Shown in pieces: positions 48,015 through 57,705 of a stretch of 64,000 bases of DNA; position 1 is the stretch's first letter, and every line of letters starts with the position of its first letter. Where the stretch lies: contig NC_088805.1 in the NCBI RefSeq assembly GCF_011386835.1, forward strand, positions 18,224,836 through 18,288,835. Direction: 5' to 3'. The stretch comes from Chrysemys picta bellii (taxonomy: Eukaryota > Chordata > Testudines > Emydidae). Position numbers and translations under genes: made by a program. Under the pieces are notes generated by a model. That model ran no database searches and was not told the origin of the DNA. It was given only the letters and a program-made list of their open reading frames with translations.

Positions 48015-49264
48015 GGAAGATAGCAGCAGGCTATCACAGGCCAGGCAGGCGGGGAGAGGCGCCCCTCACCCAGCCCAGCCCTGTCGGAGGGGGGAGAGGC
48101 GTCCCTCCCCCAGCCCAGCTGGAACTGCCAGGGGGTAGGAGGGGTTACATGCAGTGGAGAGGAATTAAAACCTTGAGCCAAGCAGTGGCGTTGCCCCACC
48201 ACCATCCGCCCATTGTGCTGCAGCCAACTCATCTGGTGAGTTTAATGAGCGACTGAGAGTTAGTGGGAGGTGCCCGAGCCGCCACCCCACTGCGTCCCCT
48301 GGGATGGAGTGCCACGCTGTCCCAGGCTCCCCGCAACCACTGCCCCCCATCCCACTGGGCACGCCCCCGAGCTTGCCCAGCCTTGGGAGCCAGCCGGTGG
48401 GCTTGGGGAGGTGATAGCTGATCCCCTGCATGGTCCATGGGACGTGTGTCCATGCACGGAGCTCGGCCGGGTGCGTAATTCCAGTGGCTGATGCAGCCGA
48501 GGGTGGTTTTACCCCTCCCATGGGAAGCTCAAACCCACCTGCGAGCGCCTCCCCTGTGGGCGCAGGGGGCAGAAGGCAGAGCCCCCCCATGCAAAATTGC
48601 CCATTTGGCTGGCAGCCCGTGAAGCTGGAGGTGCTTGCAGTGGTGTGTGTGGGGGGGGAGGGGGTCTGTGCCAGGGGGTACCCCACTGGCGGCCCCTTCC
48701 CCTGAACTTTGCTGGGCTAGAGGGCCTGCGGGGAGGGGAGCTGCGTGTGACAGCGGGCTGGGGTGGCAGTACTATTTCTCCAACCCAAAACAGAGAGGAA
48801 CCTCTCCCCCCGCCCAGTCCCACCCTGCCGGAGCTGCCACAGCCTGGGAAAGCCCCCCCCCCCATCCTGAGCTGCTGCAGCCCCAGGGCAGCCTGCACCC
48901 CAGAGCCCGCACCTCAGCTGGAGCCCTCACTGCACCCCAACCATGAGCCCCCTCCCACACCTTGAACCCCTCATCCCTAGCTCCACCCCAGAGCCTTCAT
49001 ACCCAGCCATAGCCCTCACCCCTACATTCCAATCCACTCCCCCAGGCCTGAGCCCCCTCTTGCACTCCAATCCCCTCATCACTGGCCCCATCCCAGAGTC
49101 TGCACCCCCAGCCAGAGCCCGCACCCCAGCCCTCTGCCCCAGCCCTGAGCCCCCTCCCACATTCCGAACCCCTCGGCCCCACCCCCGCCACACATTACCT
49201 CCATATTGGTGCCCATAACAAAATTCATTCCGCACATGGACGTAAAAAATTAAAGGGAACACTG
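48015..49264. mobile_element. 1250-bp GC-rich insertion inside the family B PLE
   Basis: Flanks acagtgat (48007-48014) and atagtgat (49265-49272) agree at seven of eight bases. Removing the insertion and one duplicate restores the PLE frame across GEIRQSL/CSQMNSH. The right end is the recognisable turtle repeat terminus ttaaagggaacactg. The left end ggaagatagcagc is not its inverted match, so the block may be composite. Long frames inside are GC artefacts. Confidence 0.75.
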
Positions 49265-49332
49265 ATAGTGATTGTCTTATTTCACCCACGTAGTTGTTCT
49301 TGTGTCATTTAGTGCACTGGATGAGGTACAGC

Positions 49333-49468
49333 CAGGGCCGGCGCAACCCATTAGGCGACCTAGGCGGTCACCTAGGGCGCTACAATTTGGGGGGCGGCAA
49401 CCACGGTGGTATTTTGGCGGCGGTACCTTCTGCCGCCTAGGGCAGCCGAAAAGCTGGTGGCGCTCCTG
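49333..49468. mobile_element. 136-bp hAT-type MITE inside the family B PLE
   Basis: Starts cagggccggcgc and ends gcgctcctg, flanked by the perfect 8-bp TSD ggtacagc at 49325-49332 and 49469-49476. Interior has the ggcggcaac/ttttggcggcggt blocks. Related by its ends to 16192 and 35271. Confidence 0.9.
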
Positions 49469-49990
49469 GGTACAGCACATGTTGTGATAGGCATGTGTAG
49501 GACCTTTGGATCTTGGAAAGGAGTGTTGTGGGTGGTGGTATGTCTACAGATTTTGCATCTGTTGTTCTGGCAGGATCTGGGCCGCTTTGAGTTGGTGTGT
49601 CCTGGTCTGTGGGGAGTTTGCTTCTCATTATGAGGTTCGGGGGGTTCTTATTTGAAGGCTAGAAGAGGGGATTCAGGAAAGATTTCTGTCAGGATGTGGT
49701 CCCCATCGAGCATGCATTGTAGCTGTTTGATGAGACCCCACCTGGTTTCCAGCGTGGGATGGTAGGTGACAACTTTGGGGTGTGTGGTCAGATGGGGTTT
49801 TATTTCCATATTGAAGCACATTCTCTTGGGGTATTTGGGTGCCCATTCCTTGATGCAATCTACCTCTCTGGTAACCTGCTTCTCTGGTGTAAAAGAAATA
49901 ACCCCAGGGGAGGCTCCATGTGCAGGATTTTCTTTGTTGATTTAATGAGTTGCAGGCTTGTGCTGGATCTGCAGCATCAAAAGATATAGA

Positions 49991-50939
49991 AGAAATGTTT
50001 GATGAAAAATCTGCTTTGTTAAATGGCTATACTTGGGAGCTCAGAATAGCGAGACTTTAAATGCGAAATGGGTATTGAAGCAGAGGCTATAAGCCATTGT
50101 CTGTATAGAGTGACAAGGTTTAATGTTCAGGATGGACTTCAGCTATTGTTGACAGGATCAAAGATCACCCATGTTGCAAAGGTGGTGTGCTTAGTTATTT
50201 AGGGTGGGTGCTGGAGGCAGGGATTCTGACTGCATTGTTCATTCTTTCAGCCAGTCCACTAGTGATATTTAATGATACCATTGGAGAATAACAACAAAAT
50301 GCCATCATCTTCCAATAGGGTAAAGAGAGTGAAAAGCCATACCTTCCCCTCCCTCCCCCCACCCCCACCTCAGTATCGAAAGCTGTTGCACATACTTTGA
50401 CTCCTGAGGAACCCTGCTAGCAAAAAAATGCAAATGCCAAAAAGAAACTTCAGATGAGTTAAGAAGCAGCTGCCATAGGCTTACTATAGCCTTGCACGAC
50501 TCTCAAGATTGGCTCAAAAACTACTTCCCCACCTTTTACTATGATGATTGGAGGGGAAAAGCACGCTTTGCACCCACCAAATACAATAACTTGCTCTGGA
50601 CAAGTGAAGTTGTAGAATTTTTGCAAGGCTGCCTTACTACATAACCGCCAGCTAAATAGCAATTTTAAACACTACAGTGCTTGAATCTTTTTATTATTTT
50701 TATTTTTTAACTTTTTTTGAAGTGCTGAGTAACCACAGATCTATCTGATGTTGAATGTTCAGTACCTCTGTAAATCAGGTTATACAACATCTGAACTGAA
50801 AAGAGATCAGAAAGGATACCATGGGTTCCTTCTTGTTTGTTAACAAATACCTAAAATGAGATTCAAATTGACCAAGCAAAGCCTTAAAATAACTCAGTCA
50901 GTTCTAATGTGTATATATATTACACTTATGGAAGCATTT
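49991..50939. other. Long intron, no gene or clear repeat recognised
   Basis: Nothing supportable. Confidence 0.4.
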
Positions 50940-50947
50940 ATCTATTA

Positions 50948-51160
50948 CAGGGATCGGCAACCTTGGCACGTGGCTGGCCAGGGTAAGCACCCTGGTGGGC
51001 CTGGCCAGTTTGTTTACCGGCAGGTTCGGTTGATCACGGCTCCCACTGGCCGCAGTTCACTGCTCCAGGTCAATGGGGGCTGCAGGAAGCGGCGCGGGCC
51101 GAGGGATGTGCGGCCGCGGTTTATCCTGGCAAGCCACGTGCCAAAGGTTGCCAACTCCTG
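50948..51160. mobile_element. 213-bp hAT-type MITE with perfect 8-bp TSD
   Basis: Starts cagggatcggcaacctt and ends aaggttgccaactcctg (inverted with two or three differences), flanked by atctatta at 50940-50947 and 51161-51168. Pattern known to me as a frequent turtle repeat (cacgtggc, then the inverted gccacgtgcc). Confidence 0.92.
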
Positions 51161-51168
51161 ATCTATTA

Positions 51169-52098
51169 GCATAATCACATTAAGATAGTTTGGAAGGCTA
51201 TCTTCAACTAATGTTAACAATAGGAGTAAAAAATACAAAGAACTACACTAGGTCAGTAGGTAACTGTCAACTCCATAAAACAATTTGTTTTTGTGTTTCG
51301 GGTCAGACTTCCATGAACAAAGGGACAGGTATATCCCCCTGAAAGATGTACATGTTGACTAATTTTTTTTCAATGTTGATACTACTTCAACACTGAGTAC
51401 CCTGCTGAAATAAGATTCTTAGTATGTTAATGGTGCAAAGCCATTCCTATCAAATATGTGAACTCATCATGTCATGAAATTAGAAGTAGTCATGAAAGAA
51501 ATGTAGTATATAAATGTAAATTAGTTTTCCATATAAACAGCAAACATGATTATTATTACAGTTGCTGATATAAAATGGTGCAGCAAAATAACCATTAAAA
51601 GAGAGATTGAAAACTATTTTGACAATGCTTTCTGCTGTGTAACCAATAGATAGCATTATTTTGCAGTTCCTGTTTACTATCTTTACTATTCATTTCATTA
51701 CACTCTAACAAAGGGAGGGAAATATCCAAGCATGTGATGCTACAAACAATGGGAAGTGCATTTATAGGCTGATCCACAAAATGCTGAAGGTTTGTTTGCA
51801 TGCATATTTCAGTCTTCTCTACCCTGGCATAATGACATCCTGTTAGATTGACACAGGTACAACCATGTGAGGAAAGAATTGGATGAGAAACCGTGAGGAT
51901 TTTTAAAGCCTGGATTGTTTGCTTCCACAGCTTTGTCTTCGCATCTTCATTTGAAAAACAAATTCTTTGACATTTCTAGTTTAACCCAATTCTCCATGTC
52001 ATCACAGGTGTTTGTCACCTTTAACGTTATTGATTTTTAATGACAGAGCTGCATGCTGGGAAAAAAAATGTGGTTTTTAGTTTTCTAACCTCTTCATT
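51169..52098. other. Long intron, no gene or clear repeat recognised
   Basis: AT-rich. Confidence 0.4.
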
Positions 52099-52200
52099 AG
52101 TGTTGCTTCCTAAATATACCACTTGAAAACAGTATGGAGTTTGCTAACCTCTTCTCAGCCTATTTCCTGTTCTGAAGTGGTATATTTAGAAAGCAACACT
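52099..52200. repeat. 26-bp inverted repeat with one mismatch, 50-bp spacer
   Basis: 52099-52124 (agtgttgcttcctaaatata...) pairs with 52175-52200 (aagtggtatatttagaaagc...) at 25 of 26 positions. No TSD is visible outside the arms. It may be the ends of a very short element or a stable hairpin. Confidence 0.85.
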
Positions 52201-52339
52201 CTTCTTGCTGACTTGGAGGAAACTCTGTGTGGATAAGCACATTTTAGTACAGTGGAGTTTGGCATACAGCAAACTCGGCCCTTTATTTTGTTCCCTTGGT
52301 GAGGAGTCAGGGTCTCAGAGCCCGAGCGCCTGCCCAAGT

Positions 52340-52460
52340 CCAAACATCTACACTACTTATTTTTAGCCCCCCAGTGAAAGCCCTGTAAGCCTGAGTCAGC
52401 TGACCCAGGCTCTGAGACTCACTGCCGTGGGTCGTCTTTTGCTGTGTAGATACAGCCATA
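52340..52460. mobile_element. Short element with catctacactac-type inverted ends
   Basis: Left acatctacacta and right gctgtgtagatacagcc are inverted-like ends resembling the 10283 element (shared gctgtgtaga and ctcag blocks). Exact ends and TSD are not fixed. Confidence 0.5.
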
Positions 52461-52469
52461 CATCCTACT

Positions 52470-52852
52470 AATTTGCCCGTAGTCTCTGTAATGAAGATAA
52501 AGGGATTTTAGGAAGAAGGGTTGGCAAGTAGTCATGAGAAGTGGGTATGTTCTTTTGGTGCTCCATTCAGACCTTTAATTTGGTAAATTTTGGGTAGGTT
52601 TGATTAATTGGGTTTGTCGTTGAAATGGTGATGGGTGGGACTGAATTCCATGAGATCTGCTGAAACAGCAAATGGCTGAAAAATCAGACTTTTTACATTG
52701 AAGTCTAGAAAGTTACTTGATCATGACATGACACCACTGCACAAAATGCAACAACAACAAAAAAAGCAAACTGAGTTAATCTGAGAAATTGGTATCCATA
52801 AGAGAAGTTATGGAATCCTCAAAATATCTTGGACACACTGTCCTGAATTTAC
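52470..52852. other. Long intron, nothing recognised
   Basis: Ordinary sequence ending at the PLE. Confidence 0.4.
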
Positions 52853-53146
52853 AAAAACAACGAGGAGTCTGGTAGCACCTTAAAGACTTACAGATTTATT
52901 TGGGCATAAGCTTTCGTGGGTAAAAAACCCCACTTCTTCAGATGCATAGACTGAAAATTACAGATACAGGCATAGATATACTGGCACATGAAGAGAAGGG
53001 AGTTACCTTGCAAGTGGAGAACCAGTGTTGACAAGGCCAATTCAGTCAGGGTAGATGTGGTCCAGTCTTAATAACTGGTGAGGTGGTATCAATATCAAGA
53101 GAGGGAAAATTGCTTTTGTAGTAAGCCAGCCACTCCCAGTCCTTAT

Positions 53147-53419
53147 TCAAGTCCAAATTAATGGTTTTAAGTTTGCAAATGAATTGTAGCTCTGCAGTTT
53201 CTCTTTGAAGTCTGTTTTTGAAGTTTTTTTTTGTTGAAGGATGGCTACTTTTAAATCTGTTATTGAATGTCCAGGGAGATTGAAGTGTTCTGCTGGCTTT
53301 TGTATGTTACCATTCCTTCTGTCTGATTTGTGTCCATTTATTCTTTTACGTAGAGACTGTCCGGTTTGGCCAATGTACATGGCAGAGGGGCATTGCTGGC
53401 ACATGCTGGCATAGATCAC
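53147..53419 (-). pseudogene. PLE GIY-YIG endonuclease, copy 3
   Basis: Contains CQQCP and YIGQTGQSLRKRINGHK, identical to copies 1 and 2 over that core, then a frameshift after FANLK. The 5' linker (CNPCCLLCPHIYSS-like, about 53480-53530) precedes it on the minus strand in another frame. Confidence 0.85.
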
Positions 53420-53857
53420 ATTAGTGGATGTGCAGGCGAATGAGCACCTGATGGTGTGGCTGATGTGGTTGGGTCCTCTGATGATGTCGCTAGAGTAGAT
53501 ATGGGGACAGAGTAGGCAACAGGGTTTGTTACAGGGATTGGTTCTTGGGTTAGTGTTTCTGTGGTGTGTAGTTGCTGGTGAGCATTTGCTTCAGGTTGGG
53601 GAGCTGTCTGTAAGCAAGGACTGGTCTGCCTCCCAAGGTCTGTGAAAGTGAGGGATCGTTTTCCAGGATAGGTTGTAGTTCGTTGATGATGTGCTGGAGA
53701 GGTTTTAGCTGGGGGCTGTATGTGATGGTTAGTCTGTTATTTTCCTTGTTGGGCCTGTCCTGTAGTAGGTGACTTTGGGGTACCTGTCTCGCTCTGTCAG
53801 TGTGTTTCCTCACTTCCCCAGGTGAGTACTTAGTTTTAAAAAGGCTTGATAAAGATC

Positions 53858-54457
53858 TTATAGGTGTTTGTCTCTGTCTGAGGGATTGGAGCAAATGCGG
53901 TTGTATCTTAGGGCTTGGCTGTAGGCAATGGATTGTGTGATATGACCTGGATAAAAGCTGGAGGCATATAGGTAAGTACAGCGGTCAGTAGGTTTCAGGT
54001 ATAGAGTGGTGTTTATGTGACAATCACTTATTTGCACTGTAGTGTACAGGAAGTGGATCTCTTGTGTGGACTGGTCCAGGCTGAGGTTGATGGTGGAGTG
54101 GAAATGGTTGAAATCCAGGTGGAATTCTTCAAGGGCCTCCTTCCAGTGGGTCCATATGATGAAGATGTCATCAATGTAGCGCAAGTAGAGGAGGGGCGCT
54201 AGAGGACGAGAGCTGAGGAAGCGTTGTTCTAAGTCAGCCATAAAAATGTTGGCATACTGTGGGCCCATGCAGGTACCCATAGCAGTGCTGCTGACTTGAA
54301 GGTATAAGTTGTCCCCAAATCTGAAATGGTTGTGGGTGAGGACAAAGTCACAAAGCTCAGCCACCAGGTGTGCTGTGGCCTCATGAGGGATACTGTTCCT
54401 CACAACTTGTAGTCCCTCTTCATGTGGAATATTGGTGCAAAGAGCTTTTATATCCAT
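53858..54457 (-). pseudogene. PLE reverse transcriptase, copy 3, catalytic motifs largely intact
   Basis: The 199-codon frame carries motif A as MDIKALCTNIPH (Tyr to Cys after the Leu relative to copy 2), motif B as GTCMGPQYANIFM and motif C as YIDDIFIIW with both aspartates. Further segments LSLDQSTQEIHFL and LYLKPTDRCTYLYASSF follow. Thumb and downstream parts continue at 53550-53894 after a shift. Not functional overall because of the surrounding shifts. Confidence 0.85.
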
Positions 54458-54643
54458 GGTGGCCAGATGGTGTTTTCAGGAAGATCACCAATGCATTGTA
54501 GTTTCCTCAGGAAGTTGGTGGTGTCTCGAAGATAACTAGGAGTGCTGGTAGCGTAGGGTCTGAGGAGAGAGTCTAACTAGCCAGATAATCCTGTTGTAAG
54601 AGTGCAAATGCCTCAGATGATGGGGTGTCCAGGATTTCCAGGT

Positions 54644-55024
54644 TTATGGATCTTGGGTAGCAGGTGGAATACCCCTGGTCAGGGCTTTAGGGGTGTATCT
54701 GTGTAGATTTGTTCCTATGCTATAGCAGGGAGTTTCTTGAGCAGATGGTGTTAGTTTCTTTTGGTACTCGGTGGAATCGAAGGATAGTGGCCTATAGAAT
54801 GTGGTGTTGGAGAGTTGCCTGGCAGCTTCCTGTTCATAATCCGACCTATTCATGAGGACTACAGCACCTCCTTTGTCAGCCCCTTTGATTATAATGTCAG
54901 AGTTGTTTCTGAGGCTGTGGATGGCGTTGTGTTCTGTACGGCTGAGGTTATGGGGCAAGTGATGGTTTGTGTTCACAATTTCAGCCTGTGCACATCTGTG
55001 GAAGCACTCTATGTAGAAGTCCAC
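54644..55024 (-). pseudogene. PLE N-terminal/RT-proximal region, copy 3
   Basis: Includes LSRTEHNAIHSLRNN, IIIKGADKGGAVVLMNRSDY and EAARQLSNTTFYRPL. ADKGG(A/G)VV followed by an MNRSDY-type segment is the conserved block just before RT motif 1 in PLEs. A shift near 54640 separates it from the RT frame. Confidence 0.8.
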
Positions 55025-55146
55025 TCTGTCATTTCGACTGTCAGGAGGAGTCCATGCAGAATTCTTCTTCTTGTAGTGTTAGTAGGAGGGTTCCTGTGGG
55101 TTAGTGCACCATTCAGTGGTGTGTTGAAAATATTCCTTGAGTCAGA

Positions 55147-55448
55147 GGCTAGATCTACACTACGGGGGGGGGGGGGGGGTTGACCTACGATACGCCACTT
55201 CAGCTACGTGAATAGCGTAGCTGAAGTGGCGTATTTTAGGTCGACTTACCTGGCTGTGAGGACGGCGGCGAGTTGACCGCTGCCGCGCCACCGTCGACTC
55301 CACTTCCGCCTCTTGCCGCGGTGGATTTCCGGAGTCGACGGAAGAGCCATCGGGGATCGATTTTATCGCGTCTTCACTAGACGCGATAAGTCGATCCCCA
55401 ATAGATCGATTGCTACCCGCCAATTCAGCGGGTAGTGAAGACGTGCCC
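55147..55448. mobile_element. 302-bp inverted-repeat element inserted in the PLE, 3-bp TSD (aga)
   Basis: Ends ggctagatctacactac and gtagtgaagacgtgccc are imperfect inverted repeats flanked by aga at 55144-55146 and 55449-55451. It is homologous along its length to 21352-21642 (shared acgccacttcagct/agctgaagt block, cttccg.ctcttgcc, cgggtagt). It entered after the PLE had landed. A G17 run lies at 55164-55180. Confidence 0.85.
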
Positions 55449-55595
55449 AGAGACAGCGAAAGCAGGCTTCCAGATCACCGCAGAATTGTATCATGTGCGT
55501 GGAGATGGTGGGGCAGAAAGAGTCCCCGAGATAGGACAGACTCTTCTGCCAGGCTAAGTGTGCAGTTGGATAGATTAACAATATTGTTGGGTGAG

Positions 55596-56015
55596 TTAAG
55601 GGTACCACTGTTGTAGCCCCCGTGGCATGTAGAGATTTAGATAGTTTACTGTCCTTTTTCCTCTGTAGAGAAGTAAAGTGTGTGTTGTAAATGGCTTGTC
55701 TCGTTTTTGTAAAGTCCAGCCACGTGGAAGTTTGTGTGGAAGGTTGGTTTTGTATGAGAGAGTCTCCAGTTTTGAGAGCTCATTCTTGATCTTCTCCTGT
55801 TTGCTGTACAGGATGCTGATCAGGTTGTTCCTCAGTTTCTTTGAGAGCGTGTGGCACAATCTCTCACCATAGTCAGTGTAGTATGTCGATTGCAATGGAT
55901 TTTTTACCTTCAGTCCATTTGGTATGATGTTCATCTGTTTGCACTTGGAGAGGAAGATGATGTCTGTCTGTATCTGTGTGAGTTTTTTCATAAAGTTGAT
56001 GGATTTCCACTTCAT
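55596..56015 (-). pseudogene. PLE N-terminal domain, copy 3
   Basis: The 139-codon frame beginning MKWKSINFMKKLTQIQTDII is a Lys/Leu-rich helical region with KLRNNLISILYSKQEKIKNE and LSKLETLSYKTNLPHKLPRG, the presumed upstream domain of the same polyprotein. It is continuous with 55449-55608 after a shift. Met at 56013-56015 is a plausible start. Confidence 0.65.
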
Positions 56016-56067
56016 ACGGCTAAATTCAGTGCCTTGTGTGGTGCCAAGTATCAGAGGGTTAGCCGTG

Positions 56068-57681
56068 TGAGTTTAGAAATCCAGGATGCCTTTCTCAACC
56101 TGGTCATCAACAGAGAGATTACACGGGTGGGATTTAGTAACTAGCCCAGGCAGTAGTCCAGGAGGCTTTGGTGTGTAAATGGGGTCAGTGTGGGAATAAT
56201 ACAGAAGGCTTTGGGCAAGTGGAAGAAGAGTCAGATGTCGTGCTTGACTTTCTGTAAGCTTTCTTACATTCCTCATCCTATCCCCACCTCTGCACAGTAA
56301 AGCCTCCTTGCCCTGTGGTTTAGTGATGAACACAGGGACCCAGCTGTCTGTGGTCCTGCTGTGCCACCTTCATTGAATTGTTCACTCTGATGTTTAAGCG
56401 CTCAGTTATTTGAGAGTTTTATGAGATTTGGAGCATCCCATACACCAGCGTGGTAGGAAGAAAAAGGTTCTGAAATTGAGTATGAAAGAAATGATCTCTC
56501 TTCTCCCTGGCCTCAAGCTCTTCCCCCCACCAAAAACAGAACATCACCACACTAGTATTATTTGAAACTCTGCCAGGAAAATTGCTGAACAATGTTTTAT
56601 GTGCTGTGAATATCTGACCATACTTTCTCAGTCATCTCATTTGTTGGTAGTGTATGTACAGTAGTGTATAAAAATGGCAAGTATTTTTCAAAAAAATATT
56701 CCGAACAGAAAGGGAGCATTCTGATTACCTCATGAACATTCTAAAGAAGTAGATTAATCTGTGTGAACCACACAGCTCAGCTGAAATTTCTGTTCAGTAT
56801 TTTAAACTGCCAACTTCATCTCTTTTTCCTTGCACAGAAAATATGCATTCACACTGTTATATTAGCTGTAAAACAATCCAGGCTGCATTATTACATGTAA
56901 AATATTCATCCTGTTAGAAGATTAGAGCTCATGATGTCCCCGGGGTATGGTTATCTCATGATAACCATGCCCTGTGTTGTACTTTATTTCCTCATTACTT
57001 TTCACTTTGTTACATTACTGTTGATTGCAACAAGGAGCTGCCTTGAGTGTGGAGGCAGGGTAGATGTGCAAAAGGACACAGTTAATATTGTGTCAGTGTC
57101 AGGAAGTAATTCTAAACGATAAATTCTGAATAGCTTTCGGCTGCTATGCAGCCATATATCACTTTAAGATTTATGCTTTCTCCAATATTTGTTGTTGCTT
57201 ATATTTAAGGAGAGAGGGAATCTAAACTAGCATATGTTTTGTAGGGGTTTGTTTTTTTCTTTTTTGTTTGTTTTGCTACTGTCAGATCTGAGATTTATAA
57301 GAAATGTGGCTGTCTTGCATTTTGAGGTTGCAATCATTTTAATTGCATCTTTATCGCTTCCCTAGCACAATTGTTACTGATATTTGTGGAGCCGGTGGGG
57401 AAAAGGGGAGGCAGTTTGAGGCTTCTTGGCCTGCGGAAGCCCTGTCCAGCATTTGTGCTATTTTCATGATCATGCTTGCAATGATGTTTCATCTTGGCTT
57501 CTGCCACTGGGCTCCAGTACAGAGTAGCTGTAAACAATAGGAAAAGAACTGTCAGAGCCAAATGAGAGTAGAAAGAGTAGCTGACTGGCACATTGAGCTA
57601 AACTTTGGAAGCATCTCCATTTAAGAACTCTCCTGGAAGACCTCAATCTTATTTTATTTGACAAAACAATTCCCCTTATAA
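56068..57681. other. Long intron, no gene recognised
   Basis: 56068-56400 might still be repeat-derived (adjacent to the PLE end) but I cannot assign it. The rest is AT-rich. Confidence 0.35.
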
Positions 57682-57705
57682 GGCGGCGGCGGCAGCAGCA
57701 GCAGC
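57682..57705. repeat. (GGC)4(AGC)4 trinucleotide tract
   Basis: Four GGC units run straight into four AGC units. Intronic, not in an open frame that I can support. Confidence 0.95.

Larger units (their letters stand above)
47800..49990 (-). mobile_element. Penelope-like element of a second family (family B), 5'-truncated and split by two insertions
   Basis: Minus-strand coding, read across the insertions, gives an RT C-terminal segment (LDGDHILTEIFPESPLL near 49700), a Cys-bearing linker (SCQNNRCKICRH near 49555), YLIQCTK and NNYVGEIRQSL (the GIY-YIG core), then CSQMNSHWK and HSISDLSVLILKGN. Sequence and termini differ from family A (no gcataagctttcgtgg terminus). The first insertion (48015-49264) falls inside the nuclease core and the second (49333-49468) just upstream. 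Outer limits are approximate. Confidence 0.72.
52853..56060 (-). mobile_element. Penelope-like element, longest copy (family A, copy 3), split by a 302-bp element
   Basis: The left end (aacgaggagtctggtagcac, gcataagctttcgtgggt) is the family A 3' terminus. Minus-strand coding runs GIY-YIG (53147-53419), linker, RT (53858-54457), N-terminal domain (54644-55024, 55449-55608 and 55596-56015). It is the only copy with the N-terminal domain. Frameshifts and stops are scattered. The sequence tatcagagggttagccgtgt at 56048-56067 matches the inverted form of copy 2's outermost end and may be the stub of an upstream terminal repeat. No TSD was found, so the 5' limit is approximate. Confidence 0.8.

Noticed and set aside
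48165..48965. Long Pro/Gly-rich frames on both strands
   Set aside because: Inside the GC-rich insertion in a PLE; not coding.
57682..57705. Coding Gly/Ser or Gln tract from the trinucleotide run
   Set aside because: No supporting open frame with splice sites around it.
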